Assembly: GCA_943370215.1 (NCBI GenBank)
Contig: CALRQC020000020.1
Location: forward strand, 1-64,000
Source of the DNA: Niveispirillum sp943370215
Lineage (GTDB): Bacteria; Pseudomonadota; Alphaproteobacteria; Azospirillales; Azospirillaceae
DNA: 64,000 nt
Direction of reading: 5' to 3'
The notes below the pieces were generated by a model. The model saw nothing but the letters and a program-made list of their open reading frames with translations. It had not been told where the DNA came from and made no database searches. A program made the position numbers and the translations under genes. Shown one piece after another: positions 32,225 to 40,994 of the stretch (its first letter is position 1; each line of letters begins with the position of its first letter).

Positions 32225-33061
32225 ATGAAACGTCTGCTATCTGACAAACGGGCGTACTTTGCCGCCTTTGGGGCGGTCGGTGGTCTTTTGAGCGCCCTTC
32301 TCTACCATATGATTGATCCAATCTCTGCCCTCTCCACCTGGATCGTGGGGGTCGGTGCCAATGGTATGCTGACGGCGGCCTTGCTGGCCTTTGGCCAGGG
32401 GCGTTACGCGGGCAAGGGTTTCAACCTTTCCGACCTGAAGAAGGCGGTGATTGTGGGCGGCGTCGGTGGCCTCATTGGCAGTGTTGCGGCCTATAATCTG
32501 GGTTTCCCGATCGCTAAAATGTTGGGGGTCAGCAGCGATGTAGGCCGTTTCATCGGCTGGGGCCTGTCCGGTGTGGCCGTGGGCATTGCCGTTTCAATGG
32601 TGGTGCCGAACCTCAAGCTCAAGACTGCCAGCATTGCCGGCGGTCTGGGAGCGATTGCCGGTTGCGCATCAATGTATCTGATCGATGCCGTGATTTCCGG
32701 TCCGGGGCTCAGCGTCGGGTTGACGACCACGAGCGCTATTATCGGTCTTGCTATCGCCTATGCAGAAGCCGCATTCCGACAGGCTTGGCTGGAGGTGACG
32801 ATCAAACCGAAGGGCCTGACCCTGGAGAAGGAGCGGACCCTGACCGTCACCCTTGGGGACAAGCCGGTACTGTTCGGGTGTGCGGGCGACGCCGATGTGA
32901 AACTGGCGGAGATGGCGGGGGCCAAGGCCCACTTCGCCAAAGTCTCCTTCTCAAACGGCAGGGTAACCCTGTACGACATGACCACGGAAAAAACACGCGA
33001 TCTTGCGGTGGACCAGGGATTCGACATATCGAACGCCCATGTGGTCGTCCGCAGCAAATGA
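32225..33061 (+). CDS. membrane protein with glycine-rich helices and cytoplasmic FHA-like domain
   Basis: The 278-residue protein has about six hydrophobic, glycine-rich segments (residues 10-180; e.g. VIVGGVGGLIGSVAAYNLG, LSGVAVGIAVSMVV, IAGGLGAIAGCASMY), then a soluble domain (about 190-278) with VTLGDKPVLFGCAGDADVKL, AHFAKVSFSNGRVTLYDMTT. The GxxxVLFG...VxL...H...V pattern resembles an FHA phosphothreonine-binding fold without the full GR/SxxH signature. It ends the Ter cluster and would tether phosphorylated Ter proteins to the membrane; that is inference. No named family is certain. Confidence 0.65.
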   Translation: MKRLLSDKRAYFAAFGAVGGLLSALLYHMIDPISALSTWIVGVGANGMLTAALLAFGQGRYAGKGFNLSDLKKAVIVGGVGGLIGSVAAYNLGFPIAKMLGVSSDVGRFIGWGLSGVAVGIAVSMVVPNLKLKTASIAGGLGAIAGCASMYLIDAVISGPGLSVGLTTTSAIIGLAIAYAEAAFRQAWLEVTIKPKGLTLEKERTLTVTLGDKPVLFGCAGDADVKLAEMAGAKAHFAKVSFSNGRVTLYDMTTEKTRDLAVDQGFDISNAHVVVRSK

Positions 33062-33066
33062 TGACA

Positions 33067-33103
33067 ACCAGCCAGCGACGAGTGTTTCTCAGCGCTGGCT
33101 GGT
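33067..33103. terminator. bidirectional terminator between ter cluster and cysA
   Basis: ACCAGCCAGCG and CGCTGGCTGGT form an 11-bp perfect stem with a 15-base loop, followed by CTTCCCCTT. It lies between the convergent ends of the last ter gene and cysA. Confidence 0.7.
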
Positions 33104-33110
33104 CTTCCCC

Positions 33111-34151
33111 TTACCCCGCATAGACATTAGCCTGCCGCAGCCGCAGGCCCACCAACTGGCCGGGGACCGGGGCGGCCAGGGTGGTATCGCGGTCCAGCAC
33201 CGCTTCCACTACCTGACCGTTGAAATCCAGATCCAGGCGCAATTGCGGGCCGACCGGCTGCACCAGTCGGACTTTGGCCTGAAGGATATCCGGGCCGACA
33301 TCGGCCAGTTCAATATCATGGGCGCGGATATAGGCGATGGCCTTGCCGTTGGCGGGCAGATGGTTGACGATCGGCACACGGGCGTTGCCGATCAGGGCAG
33401 CCCCACCCTCCACCACGCAGTCCAGCTTCGTCCCACCCCCCAGGAAGTCGCAGACGAAGGCTGAGGCAGGGCGGTCATAGACCTCTGCCGGGGTGCCGAC
33501 CTGTTCGATCCTTCCCTTGTTGAGGATGGCCACGCGGTCGGCCAGTTCCAGCGCTTCTTCCTGGTCATGGGTGACGAAAACAGTCGTCACCCCCATGCCC
33601 TTATGGATGTCGCGCAGCCAGCGGCGCAGTTCCTTGCGTACCTTGGCGTCCAGCGCGCCAAACGGCTCGTCCAGCAGCAGCACGCGCGGTTCGGTGGCCA
33701 GTGCACGGGCCAATGCCACGCGCTGGCGCTGGCCGCCGGAAAGCTGGTTGGGATAGCGCCCGGCCAATGGGGCCAGTTGCACCAGTTCCAGCAGGTCCAT
33801 CACCTTCTGCTTGATGGCGGCTTCGGCCAGTTTGGGCTTGCGCCGGGCCACCCGCAGGCCGAAGGCCACATTCTCGAACACGGTCATGTGCCGGAACAGG
33901 GCATAATGCTGGAAGACAAAGCCGACACGCCGCGCGTGCGGCGCCGTCACCGTGGCTTCTTCGCCTTCGATCAGCAGGGTGCCTTCATCGGCGAAATCCA
34001 GCCCGCCGATCATGCGCAACAAGGTGGTCTTGCCCGACCCGCTGGGGCCCAGCAGCGCCATCAGTTCCCCATTGCCGATATCCAGATCGATGCCGTCCAC
34101 GGCGGCAAAACCACCGAAACGCTTGGTCAGGCTCTTGATTGAAATGCTCAT
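33111..34151 (-). CDS. cysA: sulfate/thiosulfate ABC transporter ATPase
   Basis: The 346-residue ATPase begins MSISIKSLTKRFGGFAAVDG at ATG 34151. It has Walker A GPSGSGKTTLL, the signature LSGGQRQRVALARALA, Walker B LLLDEPFGALD and switch His in VFVTHDQEEALELADR. The C-terminal TOBE-like regulatory domain (about 240-346) is typical of CysA. It energises the CysTW importer with Sbp. Last gene of the sbp-cysT-cysW-cysA operon. Confidence 0.95.
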   Translation of the reverse strand: MSISIKSLTKRFGGFAAVDGIDLDIGNGELMALLGPSGSGKTTLLRMIGGLDFADEGTLLIEGEEATVTAPHARRVGFVFQHYALFRHMTVFENVAFGLRVARRKPKLAEAAIKQKVMDLLELVQLAPLAGRYPNQLSGGQRQRVALARALATEPRVLLLDEPFGALDAKVRKELRRWLRDIHKGMGVTTVFVTHDQEEALELADRVAILNKGRIEQVGTPAEVYDRPASAFVCDFLGGGTKLDCVVEGGAALIGNARVPIVNHLPANGKAIAYIRAHDIELADVGPDILQAKVRLVQPVGPQLRLDLDFNGQVVEAVLDRDTTLAAPVPGQLVGLRLRQANVYAG

Positions 34152-34164
34152 GATGCGTTTCCGG

Positions 34165-35037
34165 TCAATGGCGGCGGGTGGTGGCGGCCAGCTCGGCGCC
34201 ATGGCGCCATTCCAGCAGCGACTTGGCGAGCAAAGTCACCAGTGCCAGGATGGCCAGCATCGAGGCCACGGCGAAGGCGGCCACGAAATTATACTCGTTA
34301 TAGAGAATCTCCACATGCAGGGGCATGGTGTTGGTCTCCCCCCTGATATGGCCGGAAACCACGCTGACGGCTCCGAATTCCCCCATGGCGCGGGCGTTGC
34401 ACAGCAACACGCCATACAGCAGACCCCAGCGGATATTGGGCAGGGTGACGCGGCGGAAGGTCTGCCAGCCGGAAGCCCCCAGGGTGATGGCCGCCTCTTC
34501 CTCATCATTGCCCTGCGCCTGCATCAGCGGGATCAGTTCGCGGGCCACAAAGGGGAAGGTGACGAACATGGTGGCCAGCACCAGTCCCGGTACGGCAAAG
34601 ACGATCTGGATACCATGGTCGCGCAGCCAGGGTCCGGTCAGACCATGCGCACCGAACAGCAGCACATAGACCAGACCGGAAATCACCGGGCTGACGGAAA
34701 AGGGCAAGTCGATCAAGGTCAATAGCAGCGACTTGCCGGGGAATTTATGCTTGGTGATGGCCCAGGCCGCAGCGATGCCGAACACCATATTGGCCGGCAC
34801 GGCAATGATTGCCACCAGCAATGTCAGCTTGATGGCGGCAAAGGCATCGGGTTCAACCAAAGCCTCCCAATAGGTGGAAAGGCCACGGCGCAGCGCCTCC
34901 GTAAACACGCCCGCCAGCGGCAACAGGATGAAGAAGCCCAGGAAACCCAGGGCCAGCAGCATCACCAATGCCTTCACCCAGAAGGGTTCGGCCAGGGCGG
35001 GGCGGGCCGCCCGGTTTTGTTTCACGGCGCCACTCAT
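34165..35037 (-). CDS. cysW: sulfate ABC transporter permease CysW
   Basis: The 290-residue permease has six helices and the EAA loop (EEEAAITLGASGWQTFRRVTLPNI, read as EEAAITLGASGWQTFRRVTL). The phrase GEFGAVSVVSGHIRGETNTM is diagnostic for CysW. It lies 13 bases upstream of cysA and one base behind cysT. Confidence 0.95.
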   Translation of the reverse strand: MSGAVKQNRAARPALAEPFWVKALVMLLALGFLGFFILLPLAGVFTEALRRGLSTYWEALVEPDAFAAIKLTLLVAIIAVPANMVFGIAAAWAITKHKFPGKSLLLTLIDLPFSVSPVISGLVYVLLFGAHGLTGPWLRDHGIQIVFAVPGLVLATMFVTFPFVARELIPLMQAQGNDEEEAAITLGASGWQTFRRVTLPNIRWGLLYGVLLCNARAMGEFGAVSVVSGHIRGETNTMPLHVEILYNEYNFVAAFAVASMLAILALVTLLAKSLLEWRHGAELAATTRRH

Positions 35038-35038
35038 C

Positions 35039-35893
35039 TTATATCCCCGCCCAACGACGGCTCCAGCGCTGGAGCAGGTTGATCACAAGCAGCATGAGGA
35101 AGGAAATCACCAGCATGGCGACGCCGATGGCGGCGGCCCCGGCATAATCAAACTGTTCCAGCTTGATCACGATCAGCAGCGGTGCGATTTCCGATACCAT
35201 CGGCATATTGCCGGCAATGAAGATGACCGAGCCATATTCGCCCACGGCCCGCGCCAGGGCCATGGCAAAGCCGGTCATCAGCGCCGGCAGGATCACGGGG
35301 AAGATGACGCGGATGAAAGTCTCCAGCCGTGTGGCCCCCAGGCAGGCGGCAGCCTCTTCCAGCTCCGTATCCAGTTCCTCCAGCACCGGCTGCACCGTGC
35401 GGACCACGAAGGGCAGGCCGATAAAGGTCAGCGCCACCACGATGCCCAGGGGGGTGAAGGCCACCTTCAGGCCCAGCGGCTCCAGATATTGGCCGATCCA
35501 GCCATTGGGGGCATAGAGCGAGGTCAGCGCGATGCCGGCCACGGCGGTGGGTAGGGCAAAGGGCAGATCGACAATGGCATCCACCACCCGCTTGCCTGGA
35601 AATTCATAGCGCACCAGCATCCAGGCCACAGCCAACCCGAACACGGCGTTGATGCTGGCGGCAAAGAAGGCGGTGGTGAAGCTGAGTTTCAGCGCCGCCA
35701 GCACGCGCGGCTGCGTCACCGCTGCAAAGAAGCCGGAAAAGCCCAGATCCATCGGCCGCAGGGCCAGGGCAGCCAGCGGGATCAGCACGATGATGGTGAG
35801 ATAGAAAAGGGTGATACCCAGCGTCAGCCCGAAACCGGGAATGATCGACCGGTCCCGCCGGGGAAAGACGGAGAAGAAGGAACGTCCCGTCAC
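35039..35893 (-). CDS. cysT: sulfate ABC transporter permease CysT/CysU
   Basis: The 284-residue permease starts MTGRSFFSVFPRRDRSIIPG and has the typical CysT features LTLGITLFYLTIIVLIPLAA, FALPTAVAGIALTSLYAPNG and the EAA loop LEEAAACLGATRLETFIRVI, ending with GEYGSVIFIAGNMPM. It pairs with CysW to form the sulfate channel. Confidence 0.95.
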   Translation of the reverse strand: MTGRSFFSVFPRRDRSIIPGFGLTLGITLFYLTIIVLIPLAALALRPMDLGFSGFFAAVTQPRVLAALKLSFTTAFFAASINAVFGLAVAWMLVRYEFPGKRVVDAIVDLPFALPTAVAGIALTSLYAPNGWIGQYLEPLGLKVAFTPLGIVVALTFIGLPFVVRTVQPVLEELDTELEEAAACLGATRLETFIRVIFPVILPALMTGFAMALARAVGEYGSVIFIAGNMPMVSEIAPLLIVIKLEQFDYAGAAAIGVAMLVISFLMLLVINLLQRWSRRWAGI

Positions 35894-35988
35894 TGGCCAA
35901 ACCTTTCAAACGTCACGCTGGCACTTCCCTGTTCGTTGGGCCCAACTTTGTGGCTTTCGGCCCTGGTTGTAAAGGCGACACAGAAACG

Positions 35989-36017
35989 CCCGCCCCCGGT
36001 TGTCTGCCGGGGACGGG
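35989..36017 (-). terminator. hairpin between sbp and cysT
   Basis: An 11-bp stem with one mismatch (CCCGCCCCCGG with CCGGGGACGGG) in the 160-base gap after sbp may act as a leaky terminator, giving more binding protein than permease, as in many ABC operons. Confidence 0.45.
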
Positions 36018-36054
36018 TTATTTGTTGCGGATCGCGGCTGCTTGATGGGGGCTG

Positions 36055-37062
36055 TTACTGGCCAGGCTTATAAATCTCGTCGAAGACGCCGCCATCGGCA
36101 AAATGGGTCTTCTGGGCCTGCTGCCAGCCGCCAAACTTGGTGATGTCGAACAGGGTCAGCTTGGGGAAGCGGTCGGCATATTTCTGGGCCAATTGCGGCA
36201 GGCGCGGGCGGTAATAATGCTTGGCCGCCAGTTCCTGGCCTTCCGGGGTGTAGAGATAGGTCAGGTAGGCTTCGGCCACCTTGCGGGTGCCCTTGCGGTC
36301 GACATTCTTGTCCACCACGGCCACCGGCGGTTCCGCCAGGATGGAGACGGAGGGAACGACGATTTCCAGCTTGTCCGGCCCCAGTTCATTGATGGCCAGG
36401 AAGGCCTCGTTCTCCCAGGCCAGCAGCACGTCACCAATGCCGCGCTGCACGAAGGTGGTGGTGGCGCCGCGCGCACCGGTATCCAGCACCGGCACATTCT
36501 TATAGAGCTTGGAGACGAAATCCTTGGCGGCATCCTGGCTGCCGCCGGCCTTGCCCTCGGCATAGCCCCAGGCTGCCAGATAGTTCCAGCGCGCCCCGCC
36601 CGACGTCTTCGGATTGGGGGTGATGACCTGGATACCCGGCTTGATCAGATCATCCCAATCCTTGATACCCTTGGGGTTGCCCTTGCGCACCAGGAACACG
36701 ATGGTCGAGGTGTAGGGAGAGGAATTATAGGGCAGCTTGGTCTGCCATTCCTTGGACAGCAGATTGCCGTTTTCCACCAACGCATCAATGTCATAGGCCA
36801 GCGCCAGGGTCACCACATCGGCATCCAGCCCATCAATGACCGAGCGCGCCTGCTTGCCCGACCCGCCATGGGAAGCCTTGATCTCTACCGCCTCGCCCGT
36901 CTGATCCTTCCAGTGCTTGGCGAATGCATCGTTGAATTCCTTATAGAATTCACGTGTCGGGTCATAAGAGACGTTCAACAACTGGCTGTTGCCCCAGACA
37001 GGGCTGACGGCCAGCGTGGCCAGGGCGGCAGTGGTGATGGCGACGCGCTTGAACCATTTCAT
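36055..37062 (-). CDS. sbp: sulfate-binding periplasmic protein
   Basis: The 335-residue protein has a signal peptide (MKWFKRVAITTAALATLAVS PVWG) and the family motifs LLNVSYDPTREFYKEFNDAF, SHGGSGKQARSVIDGLDADV, TPNPKTSGGARWNYLAAWGY and VDKNVDRKGTRKVAEAYL. These bind dehydrated sulfate through main-chain NH groups. It heads the sulfate import operon. Confidence 0.95.
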   Translation of the reverse strand: MKWFKRVAITTAALATLAVSPVWGNSQLLNVSYDPTREFYKEFNDAFAKHWKDQTGEAVEIKASHGGSGKQARSVIDGLDADVVTLALAYDIDALVENGNLLSKEWQTKLPYNSSPYTSTIVFLVRKGNPKGIKDWDDLIKPGIQVITPNPKTSGGARWNYLAAWGYAEGKAGGSQDAAKDFVSKLYKNVPVLDTGARGATTTFVQRGIGDVLLAWENEAFLAINELGPDKLEIVVPSVSILAEPPVAVVDKNVDRKGTRKVAEAYLTYLYTPEGQELAAKHYYRPRLPQLAQKYADRFPKLTLFDITKFGGWQQAQKTHFADGGVFDEIYKPGQ

Positions 37063-37416
37063 GGCGGCCGGTTCCTTCGATTCCTTGGCCGGGGGTACCG
37101 GCGGGTGGCGGGCCCACGAAGGTTATTCGTGGCGCTTTAGCGTTTGGTGCGCGGCGCAAGCTGCCCGATCAAATTGCCGCGTCTGACAGGTATTTCCTAT
37201 CAGTGATATGGAGATTGATCTGTGCAGATTTTGCTGTCAATAAAAAATTTAAACATATTTAATGTGTTAAATCATGAAGGCGGCATTTCCCAGCATATGG
37301 GCGGTGGCCGATGCCATTGCCATCTGCCGGCCGCCGTCGACCATTCTGCCACATTCACCATGATGGTGGCACGAACCACGATATATCGGGTGTGAAATAT
37401 TGCCGCGAAGGGCAGA
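37063..37416 (-). promoter_or_regulatory. control region upstream of sbp
   Basis: This gap of 354 bases has no gene. On the minus strand it carries the SAM-II-like element (37130-37181), an inverted repeat CCACGAA/TTCGTGG at 37114-37132, and a strongly AT-rich patch at about 37236-37275 that could hold the sbp promoter. Confidence 0.5.
37130..37181 (-). promoter_or_regulatory. possible SAM-II-like riboswitch
   Basis: On the minus strand the leader reads CGCGGC (37181-37176), AATTTGATCGGGCAGCTTGC, GCCGCG (37155-37150), CACCAAAC, GCTAAAG (37141-37135). The P1 stem CGCGGC/GCCGCG, the loop with ATTTG and GCTTGC, the AAA stretch and the terminal GCTAAAG follow the pattern of alphaproteobacterial SAM-II elements found before methionine and sulfur genes. 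The stretch between P1 and GCTAAAG is about three bases shorter than I expect, so this is a candidate only. Confidence 0.35.
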
Positions 37417-38403
37417 TCAGCCGCCGCGCTGCCAGACCTTGCTGATCAGGAAATTCTTGGCCAGGAACTGATAGGTGCGCTTCAACCGGTTTTCGGTTTC
37501 AGTATCGCGTTCCGCGTCGTTGCCGTCCCACATCTCAATCATCTCGTCCCACACCATCAACAGGGTGTGCAGATCGTCGCGCATATGGCGAATGAAGGTG
37601 ACCTGGGCATCGAAGGTGCTGAGCATGGCCATCACCTCGGCAGTCTGGCTATCCACCTGATTGAACAGGTTATCGAAATGCCCCAGCGGTTGTTTGGCCA
37701 AGGCCACCATGCGGGCAATGTCGTTGGCAAGCTGCTGGTCGCTGCGGAATATCCGCTTTGCCTGGGCCAGCTTGACCATCATTTTCTGGATATGGCCGTA
37801 CCGTTCGCGCAATGCCTCGATATAGGACATTTCACGGGCCAGATTATCCACCTTGTCGACGATTTCCTGCTTGCGGTCTTCCGGCAGGCCAAACTGCTTG
37901 GCCAGTTTGCTGAAGGCCTCCTGCACGCGCACCTTGGTTTGCGGATCCTCGACGATCTTTTCCAACTCGTAGGGGTCGTTGACCATCTCCTCCTTGCCGC
38001 TGATCCAGGAGACGAGCTGCAGGGTCAGCCGGCCACGGGCGATGGTGAGATGGCGTTCCTCGACCCGCCAGGAGGCGGTGCCATCCAGCAATTCACGGGG
38101 AATGCTGTCGCCTGGCCGGATCTCCTTGACGTATTTCAGGCCCTTCTCGACAACCCCCAGCAGGCGGGCATCTTCGCTGCGATCATCGATATAAAAAGAT
38201 TCGCGCAGGGTTCGGAACGGAATCTTCCCCCAGACATCCCCCAGATGGACGGCGAAAACCGGCTCGGTATGTTCATGCAGGGTGAAATAGCCGCCTGGAA
38301 GGGAGAAGACCTTGCTTTGAAACAGGAAATGGGTGCTGGTACTGGGTTCTTCCCCAGCTTCGCCCGTTGCCTTTCCAGAGGCGGCCAATTCCCGTTCAGA
38401 CAC
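37417..38403 (-). CDS. conserved protein of unknown function
   Basis: The 328-residue soluble protein has no signal peptide. The first half contains beta-rich phrases such as GGYFTLHEHTEPVFAVHLGD and YVKEIRPGDSIPRELLDG; the second half (about 165-328) is helical and charged, with likely coiled coil (DRKQEIVDKVDNLAREMSYI, LANDIARMVALAKQPLGHFD). I do not recognise a family. Similar uncharacterised proteins are known to me from Rhodospirillales, but I cannot verify this. It is a single gene with about 200 bases on either side. Confidence 0.7.
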   Translation of the reverse strand: MSERELAASGKATGEAGEEPSTSTHFLFQSKVFSLPGGYFTLHEHTEPVFAVHLGDVWGKIPFRTLRESFYIDDRSEDARLLGVVEKGLKYVKEIRPGDSIPRELLDGTASWRVEERHLTIARGRLTLQLVSWISGKEEMVNDPYELEKIVEDPQTKVRVQEAFSKLAKQFGLPEDRKQEIVDKVDNLAREMSYIEALRERYGHIQKMMVKLAQAKRIFRSDQQLANDIARMVALAKQPLGHFDNLFNQVDSQTAEVMAMLSTFDAQVTFIRHMRDDLHTLLMVWDEMIEMWDGNDAERDTETENRLKRTYQFLAKNFLISKVWQRGG

Positions 38404-38610
38404 TGAGCATTGCCGGATTTCCCCGGTCCCTACTGCTTGGCAATAAAAGCACCATAGCAGAAGCCGGGCCGGGTTCGCAGTAGTCCTTTATGTCCTTAAG
38501 GATGAAGGATGGTGCGTTCAATCAGGGGGTTTTCCCAGGGCAACGCCAGGATGATGCGATGCCTATGTATGTTGATTGTCTGTCGGCCATGTGCAACCTG
38601 ACACTGCCGA

Positions 38611-39897
38611 TCAGTCGTTCATCATCTTGGCGCTTTTGATCGCATCGCGGATCAGCACGCCCTTGCGCAGGATATTATCGACGATACGCCCTTGTACCAG
38701 ATCGATGCCCGCTTTCTCTGCGAACATCAGGCCCGAAACGCTGCCACAACGTGCCAGAATGAAGCGGCAATTGCTCTGCGCTCTGATCTTGTCGGCAAAC
38801 ACCTCATATTCATGGTCCGACATCGCTTCCATCTCGTCGGTCCAGAAAATTTTGGCATAGTCGCAGGCCATATATTCCAGGTCCATATGGGTGACCCAGA
38901 AATCATTCAGCCCGTCGATACAGATCTGGTAACCCTTGGCGGTGGCGAAATCCACCACCTCCTTATAGGTGTCGATATTTTCCACCAGATCGGCCTTGTT
39001 GATTTCCAGCACGACATTGCCGCGCAGGTCTGCCGTCAGCTTTTCATCGAACTTCACGAACGGCGCTGACATAATGGTGGAAAGATTGAGGTTGAGGCCG
39101 ATACGCCGGCCGCGCAGAAAATCGACCCCATAATTCAATGCCTTCAGGACCGAATTGTCCAGATTGGCCGTGAAATAGCTGAACAGCCATTTATTGGCAG
39201 TGATGTCATATTGCGGCGACAGCCGCTCTTCCAATGCCTTGATGGCGATATAAAGCTCAAAATATTCGTAATGATTGGTATCCGGCGCCTGGATATTCAC
39301 CACCGGCTGGTTCAGCATGAAGGGCGAAAGGTCGAACATCTGCACGGTGCGTTCGATCTTGCCCAGTTCCTCCAGCGTGATGGGGGGCTTGGTTTCCGTC
39401 TGCGATATGGCGGGATCATTCTCCCGCGCCAGACCCTCGATGAAGCGGATCACATTCACGAAGTTCAGCGACAACTCCATGATGGAGTAGAGGCTGTCTT
39501 CCCCATAGGGGTTGCGCTTCATCATGCTGGTGCGTGACAGCATCAGCTTTTCGATTTTCGAACAAACATCGGAGATCAGGGAAAACTTGATCCCCTTGTA
39601 GAGCACGATCACATCGTCGTTCGACAGGCTGAACACCTGCAAATAGGCGGACTGGTCCGCCGTATCCTGCATCGCCCGCTTGATGGAGATGATGTCGAGC
39701 TGGCTCTTGTCCTTCAGCAGTGACATATGCAGATGGATCAGGCGCAGCCCCTGCACCTCCCGCTTGGCCGATTGCAGCAGGGTCAGCAGCTTCTGGTCGT
39801 CATATTCGGGTTTGTCCGGCATCGCGTTCGCAGACGAACGCTCGCCAGGTTTTACCCTGACCCAGTCGCGCTTCGGTGCATTCGGCTGCCGATTCAT
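38611..39897 (-). CDS. degenerate EAL-domain protein
   Basis: In this 428-residue protein the second half (about 195-428) follows the EAL fold: FELYIAIKALEERL, RIGLNLNLSTI, VVLEINKADLV, ICIDGL, AKIFW and AGIDLVQGRIVDN. Several catalytic positions are lost: no E-A/V-L-x-R motif, and one Asp in IDGLND where active enzymes have DDFG. Loss of metal ligands implies it binds rather than cleaves c-di-GMP, or is a protein-interaction module. The N-terminal half (about 35-180) is unassigned but may be a degenerate GGDEF-like domain. Confidence 0.75.
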   Translation of the reverse strand: MNRQPNAPKRDWVRVKPGERSSANAMPDKPEYDDQKLLTLLQSAKREVQGLRLIHLHMSLLKDKSQLDIISIKRAMQDTADQSAYLQVFSLSNDDVIVLYKGIKFSLISDVCSKIEKLMLSRTSMMKRNPYGEDSLYSIMELSLNFVNVIRFIEGLARENDPAISQTETKPPITLEELGKIERTVQMFDLSPFMLNQPVVNIQAPDTNHYEYFELYIAIKALEERLSPQYDITANKWLFSYFTANLDNSVLKALNYGVDFLRGRRIGLNLNLSTIMSAPFVKFDEKLTADLRGNVVLEINKADLVENIDTYKEVVDFATAKGYQICIDGLNDFWVTHMDLEYMACDYAKIFWTDEMEAMSDHEYEVFADKIRAQSNCRFILARCGSVSGLMFAEKAGIDLVQGRIVDNILRKGVLIRDAIKSAKMMND

Positions 39898-40148
39898 AAA
39901 CCCGCCTTACGCTCTTTCAAGGCTGCCCGCGCCGGTCACCATGACCGGCACTTTCACATCGCCCCGGCACAGGCCGCTGCCTGCGGTTAACTTGCCGTTA
40001 GCAGTCAACTATACAAAATTTTAGCTTTATCCAATACAACGAAATTCGAACTGCAATACGATCATCGCAGATCGACACCTGCGTGCAACCGATCTTCCGT
40101 ATGGTTTTTTTGTGGTCTTATTTCTGGCCATCGAACGGCAGAGAGGGA

Positions 40149-40223
40149 TGGCTGGGGCGCCAGGATTCGAACCTGGGAATGGCGGTACCAAAAACCGCTG
40201 CCTTACCGCTTGGCGACGCCCCA
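40149..40223 (-). tRNA. tRNA-Gln (TTG)
   Basis: The minus strand folds into a complete cloverleaf: acceptor TGGGGCG/CGCCCCA, D arm GCCAAGCGGTAAGGC, anticodon arm GCGGT-TTTTGGT-ACCGC with anticodon TTG, variable CATTC, T arm CCAGG-TTCGAAT-CCTGG and encoded GCCA. The sequence is typical of bacterial tRNA-Gln. Confidence 0.95.
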
Positions 40224-40466
40224 GCATCAGGGCCCGTTACCGGGCGGCGCGCACCATAGTCAAATTCATCCGCCGGTGCAACGGTATAGAAACAGATTTT
40301 TTTAAGCCCTGTTCGGCAGGGTGCCGTTTCGGGGCGGGGCCTTGCCAAACTAGCAGGTTACGCCTTGATGACTATATGCTACCCAGCGCACCCTCGAACG
40401 GTTCGACGGTGGTTAACCCGGCGCCGGGGTCCGATCCCCCCGCCGGGAAGAAGAGGTTTTTGAAAG

Positions 40467-40994
40467 ATGAGCAGGAAACGTGAAGGCGGCAGCGCCGCCA
40501 AGGGCCCCACACAGCGCCAGTTGCGGGTGGGTGAGGAACTGCGCCATGTGCTGGCCGACATTCTGCGCCGGGCGGATTTCCGCGATCCCGCCCTGCTTGA
40601 TATCAATGTCACGGTCACCGAGGTGCGGATCAGCCCTGACCTGAAGAACGCCACCGCCTTTGTGATCCCGCTGGGCGGCGGCCATCCGGATCTGATTCCG
40701 GCGCTGAACCGGGCCGCCCTGTTCCTGCGCGGCCAGATCGCCAGCGAAGTGCGCTTGCAGCATGTGCCGCGCCTGTCCTTCCAGGCCGACAGTTCCTTTG
40801 AATATGCCAGCAAGATCGACCGTCTGCTGCATGACCCGCATGTGGCTCAGGATATCGTCCGCCACCTGGATGGCGAGGGCGTGCCGATGGATGAGGCGGT
40901 GGAGGAACTGCTGGACGAAGAAGAGGGCGATGCGGACGCAGGCGAGCACGCCGACGCCAAGGATGTGACCGGGCAGAAAAGCCATGGCGCGTAA
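40467..40994 (+). CDS. rbfA: 30S ribosome-binding factor A
   Basis: The 175-residue RbfA has the KH-like core QRQLRVGEELRHVLADILRR, DPALLDINVTVTEVRISPDL and LRLQHVPRLSFQADSSFEYA read as VRLQHVPRLSFQADSSFEYA. It helps late 16S rRNA 5' maturation of the 30S subunit. An acidic tail (EELLDEEEGDADAGEHADA) extends the usual length. It overlaps truB by 11 bases. The usual upstream gene infB is absent. Confidence 0.93.
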   Translation: MSRKREGGSAAKGPTQRQLRVGEELRHVLADILRRADFRDPALLDINVTVTEVRISPDLKNATAFVIPLGGGHPDLIPALNRAALFLRGQIASEVRLQHVPRLSFQADSSFEYASKIDRLLHDPHVAQDIVRHLDGEGVPMDEAVEELLDEEEGDADAGEHADAKDVTGQKSHGA

